A stretch of DNA of 64,000 nt. Origin: Hyalella azteca (taxonomy: Eukaryota; Arthropoda; Malacostraca; Amphipoda; Hyalellidae). Both the position numbers and the translations under genes were made by a program. The DNA is taken from positions 51,274-115,273 of the forward strand of contig NW_025944972.1 of the NCBI RefSeq assembly GCF_000764305.2, written 5' to 3'. The stretch's first letter is position 1; every line of letters starts with the position of its first letter. Positions 36,926 through 48,500 of the stretch are shown here, piece after piece. Below the pieces are notes generated by a model that ran no database searches, was not told the origin of the DNA, and saw only the letters and a program-made list of their open reading frames with translations.

Positions 36926-37085
36926 GTGATAAGATAGTGAACGAATTCAGCTGATGGATGAGTAACAGCGTTATTATGAAAGTCATTTTGTGATATGATA
37001 GTGAACGAACTCAGCTGATGGATGAGTAACAGCGTTATTATGCAAGTTATTTTGTGATATGATAGTGAACTAACTCAGCTGATGG
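36926..37085 (+). repeat. 64-bp tandem repeat, 2.5 units, behind the last exon
   Basis: GATAGTGAACGAACTCAGCT-GATGGATGAGTAACAGCG-TTATTATG recurs at 36933, 36997 and 37061. A dispersed relative lies at about 61322-61365 (GATAGTGAACTAACTCAGCT then GATGGATGAGCACCAGCG), so the unit also occurs outside the array. Confidence 0.95.
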
Positions 37086-38552
37086 AAATAGATACTTTAG
37101 CTTTACGTGAAATAGAATTAGATTTAAATATTTTGCGCTGTAATTTTCGTCAGCCGTTTTCTTGTTTCAGTGCAACTGGTTTTAATATATAAAATGACTA
37201 CTTAATGCCTTCAACCGGTGCAACTGATTATAATATATTATATGACCACTTAATGCGTTCAGCCGGACGCTGGTAATGCACCGATGATGTTCAGTTGGTA
37301 GGTAAAAAATCATACTATGTTTTACTGTTTCTTTCTGCCCTCGGTAAGATATATTTATTTATTAGAATTATCCCAGTATGACAGATGGCGCTTTGTTTTA
37401 TAATTTAATTTTTACATGTACGTGTATGTTTCATACTGAAATGTAATTTAATCTTAGTATTATTTTTGATAGATTTTTTGTATTGGTAGATGCGGATTTA
37501 TGGTAGTAGTTGACTGGCCAGTAAACCTAAATAATACTCATTAAGTGGCTCATAATTTTCACCTAATTACAGTCTGTAATTATTATTAATTAATAATAAT
37601 TACAGACCAGCATCGGTCCCGATTAGCTATGGGGCGACGTAACAGCTAGTTCCTTGCTAATTATTTAAAAATGTAAAATATTTCGTTACTTTGGTTACGC
37701 AAAATTTTTCTGAAATTTACCTGTAACTTCTAATAGAAATTTTTTCAATATTCTTCGCGATTTTGGTCTTGTCAATAAAGTAGTCAAATGATACCTTAAT
37801 CCAACGTTCAAAATCATTAAAAATGTTTCAATATAATTTCTGAATTGAGACTCTGCAGTACTCAGAGAGCGATAAAAGCCAATAGAACGGATTTTGCATT
37901 TTTAAACAATTAGAGATTCTCATTGCTTGAAATGTGAATTGAATGGCTCAATAAAATATAAAGAAAACTTTTATAAATAATGTTTTTTATTTCGTCTCAT
38001 AGCGGGAATGAAATCTCGATTGGTCAAATCAAAGTAATTTGCAAGTTCAAAATCTACGGTAAAAATTTTAGTTGGAACGAATGTTTATATTTTTAAAGAC
38101 AGAACGACTGGCGATTTTAATTAATGTTATTCGAAATTAGGAAGTATCGAATTTAAATCAGTGCATCTAACATAGTCGCTATTGAAAAGGGTTCTTGAAA
38201 TTTTCAAATCTTCCGCATGCGTGCCTAAGAATATGTTTAATTAGTTTATTTGGTCGTAGGTAAAATATTGTCGAAACGCACTTAATCTGAAGGGAATAAA
38301 ATGTCAAATTTATGAATGATGGATGAGATTGTCGGGTATCAACGATACATGAGCATCGTCATGAACGCGGCAGGGAAATTTCTCACATTTGGCTTTCAAT
38401 AAAAAAGAACATACTTTATCTCAAGGTAACATAGTTACCGCGACTGCACATTTATTTCTGAGTCAATGCGAACAGTTGGTCAAATTTCAGCAGTGCATGG
38501 GAGTGCAAAATTAGACTGAAGTCCAAGAAAATGCTGAGATTTTTCGCGAGAT
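37086..38552. other. noncoding, AT-rich; perfect 36-bp palindrome
   Basis: No gene. At 37572-37607 GTCTGTAATTATTATTAA is followed directly by its reverse complement, giving a perfect 36-bp palindrome able to form a cruciform or RNA hairpin. Confidence 0.7.
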
Positions 38553-39602
38553 ATGAGACCTTCAGATAGCAGTGAAGAAAGGGACCTATAGTTCCTTGGA
38601 GTGGGCTACGCAATGATGAGTGACGAGGAAATGAGTGACGAGGAGTAGGAAGACCATAGCGACTCAGACGAACTATATATCTCTTATAAAGGATAACGCT
38701 GGAATATGGGCAAGCTGATTGCCAAAGGAGGATTTAGCAGAGTTTACGAGGCCATAAGCAACACTAAAGAATAAAGCGAAATTTTGGCATGCAAAGTCGC
38801 TGAGTAGCAGCAGGATAACCCTAAAGCGTTCATAAAATTCTACAACACTGAGAAGCTGTGCGGGCGTCTGCTTATACATCCTCACATCGTAACTGTATTT
38901 GCCGCCCGGTTCATGGACAGACGAAGAATGTACATGCTTCTTATGGAGTACTACAGGTACGGGGATCTGACTGAGATCTTTGCAGGATGGAACAAAAGTT
39001 TATCGATAAGCAACGCACGTTGCATAGTGCGCCAGATTTCGGGCGCATTAGAATACATGCATGATAAAAGAATTGCTCACCGAGACCTCAAGCTAGAGAA
39101 TATCCTTGTGGCAGGTAAAATAGATGAGGAACATCCACATCTGAGCGTCAGGGTTGCCGACTTCGGGCTTAGTTCCATCGACATTCAAGCTTCTTTTTCG
39201 CGCCCTGGGACGCGTTACACGATGGCCCCTGAAATGCTGGCTTCTAGAAACCCTTACGATCCTTACCCAGCCGACGTTTGGGCCGTTGGAGTGATAGGGT
39301 TCTGTTTAATGAACGCTAACTACCCCTTCGCTCATGGAGTGACGCCACGTTAGTAGTTTATGGAACAGAGAAATGGCGCATGGCGGTCCAGATGCAAGAA
39401 ACACATCGAGTGTTCACCTCCGGCTTATGATTTTCTTGAGAAAGTTTTTACACCGGTAGTGAAGGCGCGACCAACCGCCAGACAACTCAGCTTGCACCCA
39501 TGGCTGCAGCCTCAATGCCGACTGAGCAGCGAACCTAAGCAGTATTCTCTAAGAAGTTTTAGCCTCGTAGAAAACTGGAAGTAATTTCGAAATTAAAAGT
39601 GA
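38553..39602 (+). pseudogene. TSSK/CAMK-like protein kinase frame with nine in-frame TAA/TAG codons
   Basis: One frame runs from ATG 38553 to TGA 39600-39602 (349 codons) with no frameshift. Kinase hallmarks appear in order: glycine loop LIAKGGFSRVYEA, ATP lysine in ILACKV, HPHIV, AHRDLKLENIL catalytic loop, VADFG, MAPEML and PADVWAVGV, then a HPWLQ-type end. The pattern is closest to testis-specific Ser/Thr kinases of the CAMK group. The frame contains TAG at 38589, 38646, 38805, 39351 and 39354, and TAA at 38694, 38772, 39582 and 39594, and no internal TGA. There are no introns, and ten A residues follow 6 bp after the TGA. Either it is a retroposed pseudogene that gained only UAR stops, or it comes from an organism reading UAR as Gln or Glu. 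Several UAR codons fall where Gln/Glu fits well (an acidic SDEE-x-EDHSDSDE linker). Under the standard code it is broken. GC content is above the flanks. Confidence 0.75.
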
Positions 39603-39619
39603 GAAATGAAAAAAAAAAC

Positions 39620-41138
39620 ATGCTTACTTAGCTGTGAGACTGGAGCATATTCTCGCCAAGCCATATTCGTGAAGTTAAGATAATCTTAGCAAGTAAATAC
39701 TGAATCGGGATAAAAAATTGACAACGGTGAATGGTGCGTTACGAATTTCTGTTCTGTTGAAATGTGTGGAATTTTTTGATTTTGTCATGCAAGTTACGCC
39801 TGTGGCTGAAAAGTGTTTTATTGTAACACAAGTTAACTGAAAAGTATGTGTATACTTAGGAGCTCGCTACGAAAATTATTTGGCGGCTGGAAGGAATTTT
39901 CGTTATATGATAAAAAATAACGCTTAAAATTTAATGAAGATTTTCAATACGTTCTGTAAACGTGTTTATAATAAATGATAACTTAATGGCTTCTTTCATT
40001 TTCCATCGATAAATCTTTGTTTTATGGTATAATACTCAGAATACTTGAGAGATTTTAGAAACGTTCAGAACGTTTTCAAAGCGATGGTGTGATACGTTCG
40101 AACAAAAATATGTACTTGGAAGGACATTAAAAAAACACACGTATTCGATATTATTTCAATGTTTGCTATGATGGCACCTTAAGAACTAATATTAAAAGAC
40201 ATTACAATATTATACCCTACGCTGTAAAATAGCTCTTTACTTACTCGAAGCTGAAGATTCTCTATTCATACCGTACGAAAACGAGCATATTCATTTCCTC
40301 TACGTCGTAGATATTTTTTGTAATCTTACGTAGTAGATAATATATATTTATCAGATGTCTATTAAAACTTGATAAACCTTGCGCAGAAGCTAATATTTTC
40401 AACGACGCGCGGTATAAAGTTTTTCATTGTGATATACAGTAGAACATTTATGTTTCACTTCGCGGAAGAACATCTTTAATCAGCCTTGGGAGGAGAACAT
40501 TTTTACTGTCGTACATATTTTTATTACATATTTATACTGCAGCTTTTGTTACTCTACACTGTATAACATCATTATTTCGTCGCAGTATAACGTTTGTAAT
40601 TCCCTAGGAGCCTGTAACGCACACCCGCATATTAGGCGTACTTATGTGACTAATGCTGAGTGAATCTACATGCCGTAGAAAAATGTACTAGCTGTACAGA
40701 AATGTGCCGTACTATACATAGACGAATGAACTTGTCACTCATGACTAAATATGTAACTGAAAGATACTCTCGCCGCTCGGAAATGTGCTTCGTTTCAAAT
40801 ATGTACTATTCGTTCAATAATGCACATTAACTTTATTCGTACCTTGTAGCACAAAATATATAGAGCAACGTATAAATAACATTAATACATCAAATATACA
40901 CAATATACAGCTGTGATATTCACCGTTACACAGCGTTAAACTTCTATATTTTCATCAAAAGTTGCACACGTTAACAAAGTCCCTCATTCATTTGTGCCTG
41001 CTTTCAATGCACGGGAGTTAACTAAAATAATACTAATGTATTTAAGAGTAACTACGCGAAACTGATAAATGCATTTATAGTGGAACAATAGAAGAGACAT
41101 AACAAATATTTGAGCACGTTCTTAAAAACAGCCGATAT
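39620..41138. other. AT-rich noncoding DNA
   Basis: No exon, RNA gene or repeat of note was seen. Confidence 0.55.
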
Positions 41139-41445
41139 GTAGGCACGAATATGTAACGAATATGTAGACGAGTGGGCAAAAATATGTCACGAATATGTAG
41201 TAGAAGGCACGAATATGTAGTGTAGTAGTAGTAGTAGTAAGAGCGCGAAATCCCACAGGACTTCTGACGAGCACGGACACGCGTCAGAAGTCCCCGTGAG
41301 GGGTTGTGTAGTAGGCATAAATGTCACGAATATGTAGTGGAGTAGGCACGAATATGTCAGGAATATGTAGTGGAGTAGGCACGAATATGTAACGAATAAG
41401 TAAGATAAGTAAGCGAAAATGTCACCAATATGTAGTGGAGTGCAT
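41139..41445. repeat. ACGAATATGTAG tandem repeat block
   Basis: Variations of GGCACGAATATGTAGTGGAG recur about ten times, with a (GTA)n tract at 41220-41240. A 65-bp hairpin element (41241-41304) lies inside the array. The 112-codon reverse frame here is a repeat by-product. Confidence 0.85.
41241..41304 (+). mobile_element. 65-bp hairpin element, copy 1
   Basis: GAGCGCGAAATCCCACAGG then ACTTCTGACG...CGTCAGAAGT, ending in CCCCGTGAGGGGTT. GGACTTCTGACG and CGTCAGAAGTCC form a perfect 12-bp stem around a 12-base loop (AGCACGGACACG). A second copy lies at 55110-55174, differing at only a few positions. It is likely a short non-autonomous repeat or the 3' part of a SINE. Confidence 0.8.
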
Positions 41446-44160
41446 ATATCTTTATTCGTACGCGAATGTCTAGAAATGCGTGCCTCGGATCGACTTAGGA
41501 CTGACGTCTCCCTTTCCAACGTCACGTAAGTGATAAAATAATATTATAATTATAGCTAGGAGTAGTTTATTATAAGGACTAAAATCCTTATTATTAAGAA
41601 GGCACTTCGATGGAAGCTCGTCAGAGAATAGTTTCATAATAACAAAAAGCGGTTGTGAACATTCTTAATAGAATCGAATGACCACTCATCTTCTTATGTT
41701 GCGATCACGTTCTTAACGAAGTTATACCTGACTGAATACAACAACATTCCGGAGTTATGCTACAATAAAAGTCAAAAGAAATTGCAATAAACAAATTTAT
41801 CCGCTGCAAAAATTGAGATTTACTGTACATAGTATATAGACGCTTATTGTATAACATCATTCATAAAACCAAAATATTGGAACGAGGTCTCGACAATTCA
41901 AGTGTAGCATAAAACATTTCGATTTCGAAAATAATTTACAGATGTAGCTGCGTAAAATAATTAAATGAATAATACATAGAAAAATATTTATGAACCTTAT
42001 GAAGCACACAGACTGCATTTGAGAGAAGTGGCTGCGTGACAGGCCTTGCTTTCTTGCTACTGTCACACTTTGTTACTTTTTGAATGTATAATTTTAATTA
42101 AATTGCATTGCCGTAGCCTAAATATATAAAATAATACAGCTGCAATATTGTTAATATTGTGAACAAGGTCGATTCTTGTATCCGACAGAGTTAAAAATGG
42201 CGCACTTTTTACGCCATCCGCAACAGATTTATTTTCTGTCACAATAGTGCCGGAATTGTCACGGACTGCGAGAAGTCTATAAAGCAGTACAATTATCATA
42301 CTTTAAACATAATTTATGTTTCAGCAATGCAAACCACGCTTTGCCATGAAAAATTTTCCTGTATTCTGAACTCCAAAACTGTAACAAATTTTAGAAATTC
42401 GTTATGAAGATACTAATTATTTTTATTTTAACTTAAGTTCCCTTAAATTTCTTAAAAAAACGGAAAATGTTAAATCATCATATTGTGCAAAAAAAAATAG
42501 ACAGAAAAAAATTAAAAATAACTACCCCGTAACAGTAAAATAGGTGATAACTGTAAAGGAGTTCAAGAATTTTGACACGGACGAAAATTTCAGCAGAAAT
42601 TCAAATGCACTGTTAGGAAAAGGTCAAGTCCACAGCATAGAGAGGCCAGTTCAGTTTTCATTTAATAATGTATCAATGAAAAAAAAAAAACACTCGAAAA
42701 ATCAAGAGTTCTAGGTTGAAAAAACCCCGAAGCAAGAAAAATGAAGTGACACGAGTTCAAAATTATCTCAATAATAGGTATATAAATTGACTAAACATTT
42801 TCATACATATTCCAGTGAAACATGAAATTACGATTAGTATCGAAATTACTATTATTATTTTGATCTGCTTGATGTTATCTTAGATGAAGGGTAACTCTTA
42901 CCCTCACTCATTGTGCGAGTATGGCAGCTGCCTCGGCCATCACCGAAATTCATAGTGAAAATCAAATACGATATATCACATAATCACACATGATTCTCAT
43001 TACAGTGAGAATCACACGGCAAAAATACTTCTAGTTTTAGAAATATAGTATTCTTTTCTTTATTTATTAATATAATCTTACAATTTTATCGAATTTAGAA
43101 ACTAATATGAAAGAAAACAAAAGACGGACGCGTAAAAAATCATTTATGAGTGAAAAAAACATTTCAGAAAAATTCTCGATGTAGACCTACCGCGATGTTC
43201 GGTTAGCGACGTAGAGAGCGATCATTAAATCATCAACTTATTACAGTAGATTACCGCTCTGCCCGCGCAGATAAACGTTTATAGGTTTATGGCAGAAACA
43301 ATCAATCAAGCGCGTTTTCACGATAATAATTTCGCTCACTTATCATTAAAAAAATAATCAATAAATGCATGAGAACGGGCGAGTGATTTTCCGTAAGGGA
43401 ATGATTCAGAATGAACATAACATGGGATCCAGGAAAGCGTTTAAAAGGTAAATAAACGTTCATTTCTGTTGAATAGACAACAGCAAAAGGAAGTTTCAAC
43501 TACATTTAACAATAAAATTGACACAACTCGTTAAAATTAAATATTTAACAGGGCTGCAGGCGTAAAATGCACTGCACATTACTAAGACTCTATGCCTTCA
43601 CAGCTCTCAGTCATCGATATACATCGAGTAGTGAGAATATACGAACATATTACCTTAATTAGAGCATGTACACTTTTTTAATAATTAAAACATAATGATA
43701 ATCATCATAAAATAATTGGCGCTTGTCAGATTAGCCTCCAACGTAAGCCTTAGTTACGCATTAACTTATCGGATAAACGATTGTCTTTTGATCTTAATTT
43801 AAATAGCATAAATCGTTTACATATGTCATATATCTTATACATTTGTGACAGAAATAATCTCATTTACTTTCAACTGAGTAATTGATTGCAATAGACAAAA
43901 CAACGTAAGTATCGAGTATAATTAAAACCTAGATATTCTTCTGAAAAATTGCAGAGTAATAGAAAGATCTTACAGAGTATATCCTGCAACTGGGGGAGAA
44001 TGATTGATTCAATAACGATATTGCACTTACAAGTAGTCAGTACCAAATAATAAATACTTGACCATTTTTGTCTTTTTTGCAACTAGTCGATAAAAATTGC
44101 ATGTTGAGAGATTGAGACTCGCGCGGTTCGTTGACTTTTTGCGTCGCGGACCTCAGGCCT
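41446..44160. other. AT-rich noncoding DNA
   Basis: No supportable gene. Several 65-79-codon reverse frames are AT-rich and lack motifs. Confidence 0.55.
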
Positions 44161-44169
44161 CGTGACAAA

Positions 44170-44412
44170 TACACGGCGTATCACTGATACGTTAATTGTG
44201 CACTTTCTTACCACAAATCTTGACCACTCGACACGGCGTATCACTGATACGCAATTATGTACTTCTTACAACGAATCTTGACGACTTGTCACGGCGTGGT
44301 ATCACTGATACGCTAATTGTGCACTTACTATCACGAATCTTGATGACTTGACAAGGCGTATCATTGATACGCAATTATGCACTTCTTGCCACGAATCTTG
44401 ACGATTTTCCGG
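44170..44412 (-). repeat. ~60-bp tandem repeat, 4 units, each with a 15-bp palindrome
   Basis: Units begin near 44172, 44232, 44290 and 44352 with CACGGCGTATCACTGATACG and end CACGAATCTTGACGACTTG. CGTATCA-C-TGATACG is a perfect hyphenated palindrome, in the third unit enlarged by a GT insertion. The array lies 260-500 bp downstream of the stop codon of the minus-strand gene, possibly in its 3' UTR. Confidence 0.9.
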
Positions 44413-44671
44413 CGGTCAATTGTTGCCCTGCACTGCTGGACCGCGGCCATCGCACGCCTGAGTGCAGCGCGCCTCCCGTCAGCACAGAGCTTCCAGCAAT
44501 GTGCAAGCTGAGACTACTTACATTGATATAATGGATGATAAGTCAGTGCTTCGCTCGATATCTCTACATGAACAGTGAACACGTAGAGTAAATGATAAGA
44601 ACGGATTTTAATACCACCACGTCCGACTAATCGTCACAAAAGAATAAGAACTACATCGATGGTTACGGCGA

Positions 44672-45517
44672 TCAAGTGGTTAATGCTGAAAGTAATGGGG
44701 ACGAAAATCCCTTTGTCTTCGTGACGTCGGGCGGAGCGTTTGATGAACTTGATGATGATACAGAAGATGAAATAGAACGTTGTAATGAATCTGGTGGAAT
44801 AGAAGTTTGTTGAATTATTTGATTTGGTAAAGCTGACGTTACCGAATCAATGGGAGAACTTGAGAAGTCTAGAGACGTTTCTTCGTGAGCTGGATGCAAC
44901 ATATCGTTTCGATTGCTGGTGCTGGAATTTTCCAAAACGTCGTTCGTCACCAACCCGTCAGCAACAGTTTCACCGCCCACCCTAGCAGTTCTAGTACCCC
45001 CAACAATTGCAGTCAGTGACTCATTTCTCGTATCGTCTGCCATAAACGATACTGTACTTCCGAAATCCGGAGCGGTAGATTTAGGAGACACGTTCCTAAT
45101 TAAAGGAGCTACGATCGACTCTACTGCTACGGGGGCGAAGATAGTTGGATTTGTTTTGTTTCTTTGTAACACATTAGGTTTACTGATTTGTTTATCGTCG
45201 TGTTCCGACATACTACCATCATTTGGCGTTCCAAGTACAGGTGCGTGTACGGTTTCAGCCGTTGGAGTGATGACTGCAGCCAGTTCTTCGACATTTTTGA
45301 CCTCAGCGCTGGTTTTGGTTTTAGGGGAAATATCAGGTATAAACTGCGGGTTCTGAGCCATTCCAATGGTATTTAGAATCCACGTTTCCAGAGCACGAGT
45401 AGCGGTGAACACAGCCGGATGCCTTGCAGTGCCACAGTGGCTGTTGTAGCTCAACAGACCTTCGAGCGTCCACGAACCATCGCTAGACTGGCACATTAGT
45501 GGACTGCCTTCGTCGCC
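44672..45517 (-). CDS. exon 8: end of trypsin-like domain and Ser/Thr-rich tail
   Basis: The acceptor CTGCGTTTTCAG precedes GDEGSPLMCQSSDGSWTLEG, where the consensus GDSGGP has Glu in place of the nucleophilic Ser and Ser in place of the second Gly. The fold's last strands and helix follow (AVFTATRALETWILNTIG). The rest, over 200 residues ending SPLLSALTT-stop, is low-complexity Ser/Thr/Asn-rich and has no counterpart in ordinary trypsin domains. Confidence 0.9.
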   Translation of the reverse strand, partial: GDEGSPLMCQSSDGSWTLEGLLSYNSHCGTARHPAVFTATRALETWILNTIGMAQNPQFIPDISPKTKTSAEVKNVEELAAVITPTAETVHAPVLGTPNDGSMSEHDDKQISKPNVLQRNKTNPTIFAPVAVESIVAPLIRNVSPKSTAPDFGSTVSFMADDTRNESLTAIVGGTRTARVGGETVADGLVTNDVLENSSTSNRNDMLHPAHEETSLDFSSSPIDSVTSALPNQIIQQTSIPPDSLQRSISSSVSSSSSSNAPPDVTKTKGFSSPLLSALTT

Positions 45518-48500
45518 CTGAAAACGCAGCCTTCATTAGACTTGAAAAGCTAGACAACAATGAGCATTCTTACTTATTAATCCTAGATGACTTGTAATAC
45601 AAAATACTTTATAATTTAAGATCCCTCATAGATACCTAAAGTTCGTTACGTGATATCAACTCAAGGCCATGCTGGGAGCACCACCCTTTGACGACAACCC
45701 AGCGCTCAGACCCACGACTAGCTCCTCTCATCTCATCACTGCACATACAGCGGCGCTAACCCATGCACACTGCTCTATATACTAAACGTGGCACTCGTGT
45801 TATGGTTGCTTGTATGACATTCCCTTAGCACTTATATTATCAGTCTGCTTATATCGCAAGTTCATAAGGAATTTAAAAGCAAAGATCGATATGGTGAACT
45901 TGCTTGGTGTTGTCTTCGCTTTTAAATTCCTTGTGAATTCCCTTAGCATGCGTGCGTTCTCTCACATGACACGGCGCACTGGGGAGGCTGTGCAGCACGG
46001 CGCAGGAGTGAGCAGAAGACAAGCGTCCTCTGTAGTGCGTCGTGTTGCAGGCCATCAGGGGCACGAGGTGAGAGGCCGGCAGCTCCTGCACCTGCAGCGT
46101 GTATTGCGTCTTGCGTTCTGATGGCACCGGCAAACATATAATTAAACATGAATGTGCAATAACATCGTAATAAGTATTTTGAAGAATTTTGAAATTGAGT
46201 TTTTATCGCTAATAGATAAAATTTTTTCGAGGATTTTAAGTATTTCAGTAGCTCAAGTTTTATTTAGTATAGTCACATTTTAATGAGGAACGTTTCCACA
46301 GAAACTGGAAATAAATTCGTTAGATTTTAGATTTTTAACATATGGTTCCTGGAGAGCCATACGTGAACATATTTAATTTAAACCTTTTAATACACACTTT
46401 CATTCCCGGGTCGAGGGCTCCAGTTGACTTAAATTAAATATTTTAATACACACTTTCATTCCCGGGTCGAGGGCTCCAGTTGGCGAAGACGCAACGACCC
46501 GAAGATGAGGGACTAGGAGGGACCGGGATCTCTGAGATGGGCGGTGAGGGGCAAACGGACATGGTGTGCTGGTCGAGGGTGAGGGGCGACACCAGGCGCA
46601 GGAGGGCCAGGTCACCGGTCCACAGCCCCTCTCGCTTCTTGGCCCCAGGATACCGAACAAGCTGGGGGTGTCATGAGGGAGATCAATAAATGTTATTTAA
46701 AATAACGTAATGCACTAAAAAATGGCAGCAAGATCGTGGGGCTTATGAGACTTTTTTTTACTATTCTACGTAAAAGTTTGGCATGGAAATAGAATTAACT
46801 GAAAAATAATGAGTGAAGATCTCCATGATGCATATTTGAGTTTAAATTAAAATTGAAGTTATATGAGCTCAGTTAGAATGGAAGGTTTAGGAACATAAAA
46901 CATTGGGATTATATTCTGAATCAAAGAATAATACCGTATTAATCATACAGAAACGAACTTCGAACCGATTCCTGGACTTGACACCTAAGAATGAAATGTC
47001 AATAAAACCAAGTTGATACCAACCAAGTTGATATTAATAATCGCGGAAATAATTTTAAGTCGTCCTCTACGGAAAAGACTACCGTATATCTGCCTCAATA
47101 CTTTAATTCACAATTTATGTAACGGTACACTGGGGAACGAAAATTACAATACAGTGATTATCTGTAGCTCCATAAGTGCATCACGCATCAAAGACCCACT
47201 TTGAATTTGTAAACTAAAAATTGAATAACAATAGTGAATCCTAGAGTAGAAAACTGGTTCTGTAAGTTGTCTTGAAGAATGAAATGACTCGCATATAACA
47301 TCAAAATACCGAATATTTTTTCGTCAATGCACCTGGCTGACGTGCTTGAGCTGCGAGTTCGGAGACTTGGTGCTGGGCGCGTCTTGTCCCGTCACGACCG
47401 CCCAGGTGTCGGGCTGCAGTCCTCCAGGCTGGGAAACAAGGCACGAGTACGCGGTCACCAGCCACATCGGCGACAATATAGACGCCGCACAAGGGTGGCT
47501 GAACGTAGGAGCAGAAGGGGTAGAGTCCTGTAGGTCATCTTCCGTAGGAGGAGTGTGAAGTAGGATGGCCATTGATGGCCACTGGTCAGGTTTGGATTGT
47601 GAATTATCCTTCAAGAGATCTGAAGAATCATGGTCCCAGATACCGCATTTATCTGGGTTGCACTTCAAGTGGACTAGAGCGTCGCTGGAACATTGGTCCA
47701 GACTGAGTGCATACTGAAGCGGAGTCCGTGAACGAGGAGAGGCGTCGGATGCTAAGCTTACCCTAGGACGAGGTACAACGACCTCACTGCCATCGGGGGA
47801 GGGATTCGTTGCCCTACGAACCTCGGTGCTGACGCTCTGACTTCCGACAAGTTGTTCGCAGACGAGGTCGGACCAAGCAGAAGTCCAGCCGTCCCCACAC
47901 ACCGACCTCCACAAAGAGGCACCAGATCTGACTTCGAGTCGACGAGACGCGTTCCTTATCCTGACGCATCCCCATTCGTCGGAGCCGTCAGGACATTGAC
48001 GAAGGCCGTCGCATAAATGGAAAGTTGGAACACAGCCTCCGACAGTACATGCTGCCTCGTCCAATCCCGAACACTCGCAGTTTTCTTCGTCTTCACCGTT
48101 TTCGCAGTCAGAGACGCCGTCGCAACGCCAACCTTCAGGGATGCACCACCCTTCTGAACACTGAAATTCATCCGTTTCGCACTCAGCAGCTTGTTCGACA
48201 GCGATACAGTTTCTTTCATCGGTGTGATTGAAACAGTCCGGCTGCCCATCGCAGCGAAGCGACAGAGGTAAACAAGGACCTGCGTGAACGGGGGACGTAG
48301 ATGATTGCGCGACAGAAGTCGGCTGTGACATATCAGGGGGAATAGCCTCGCAACGAAACTCATTCTCCAAACAGCTCCATGTGTTACAGCCTTGTTCATC
48401 ATCTCCACCTGGACAATCGGAGAATCCATCGCACACTTGGCTCCTGGCAACACAATCCCCGCTCCAGCACTGGAAATTAAGGAAACACGAATTTTTGATA

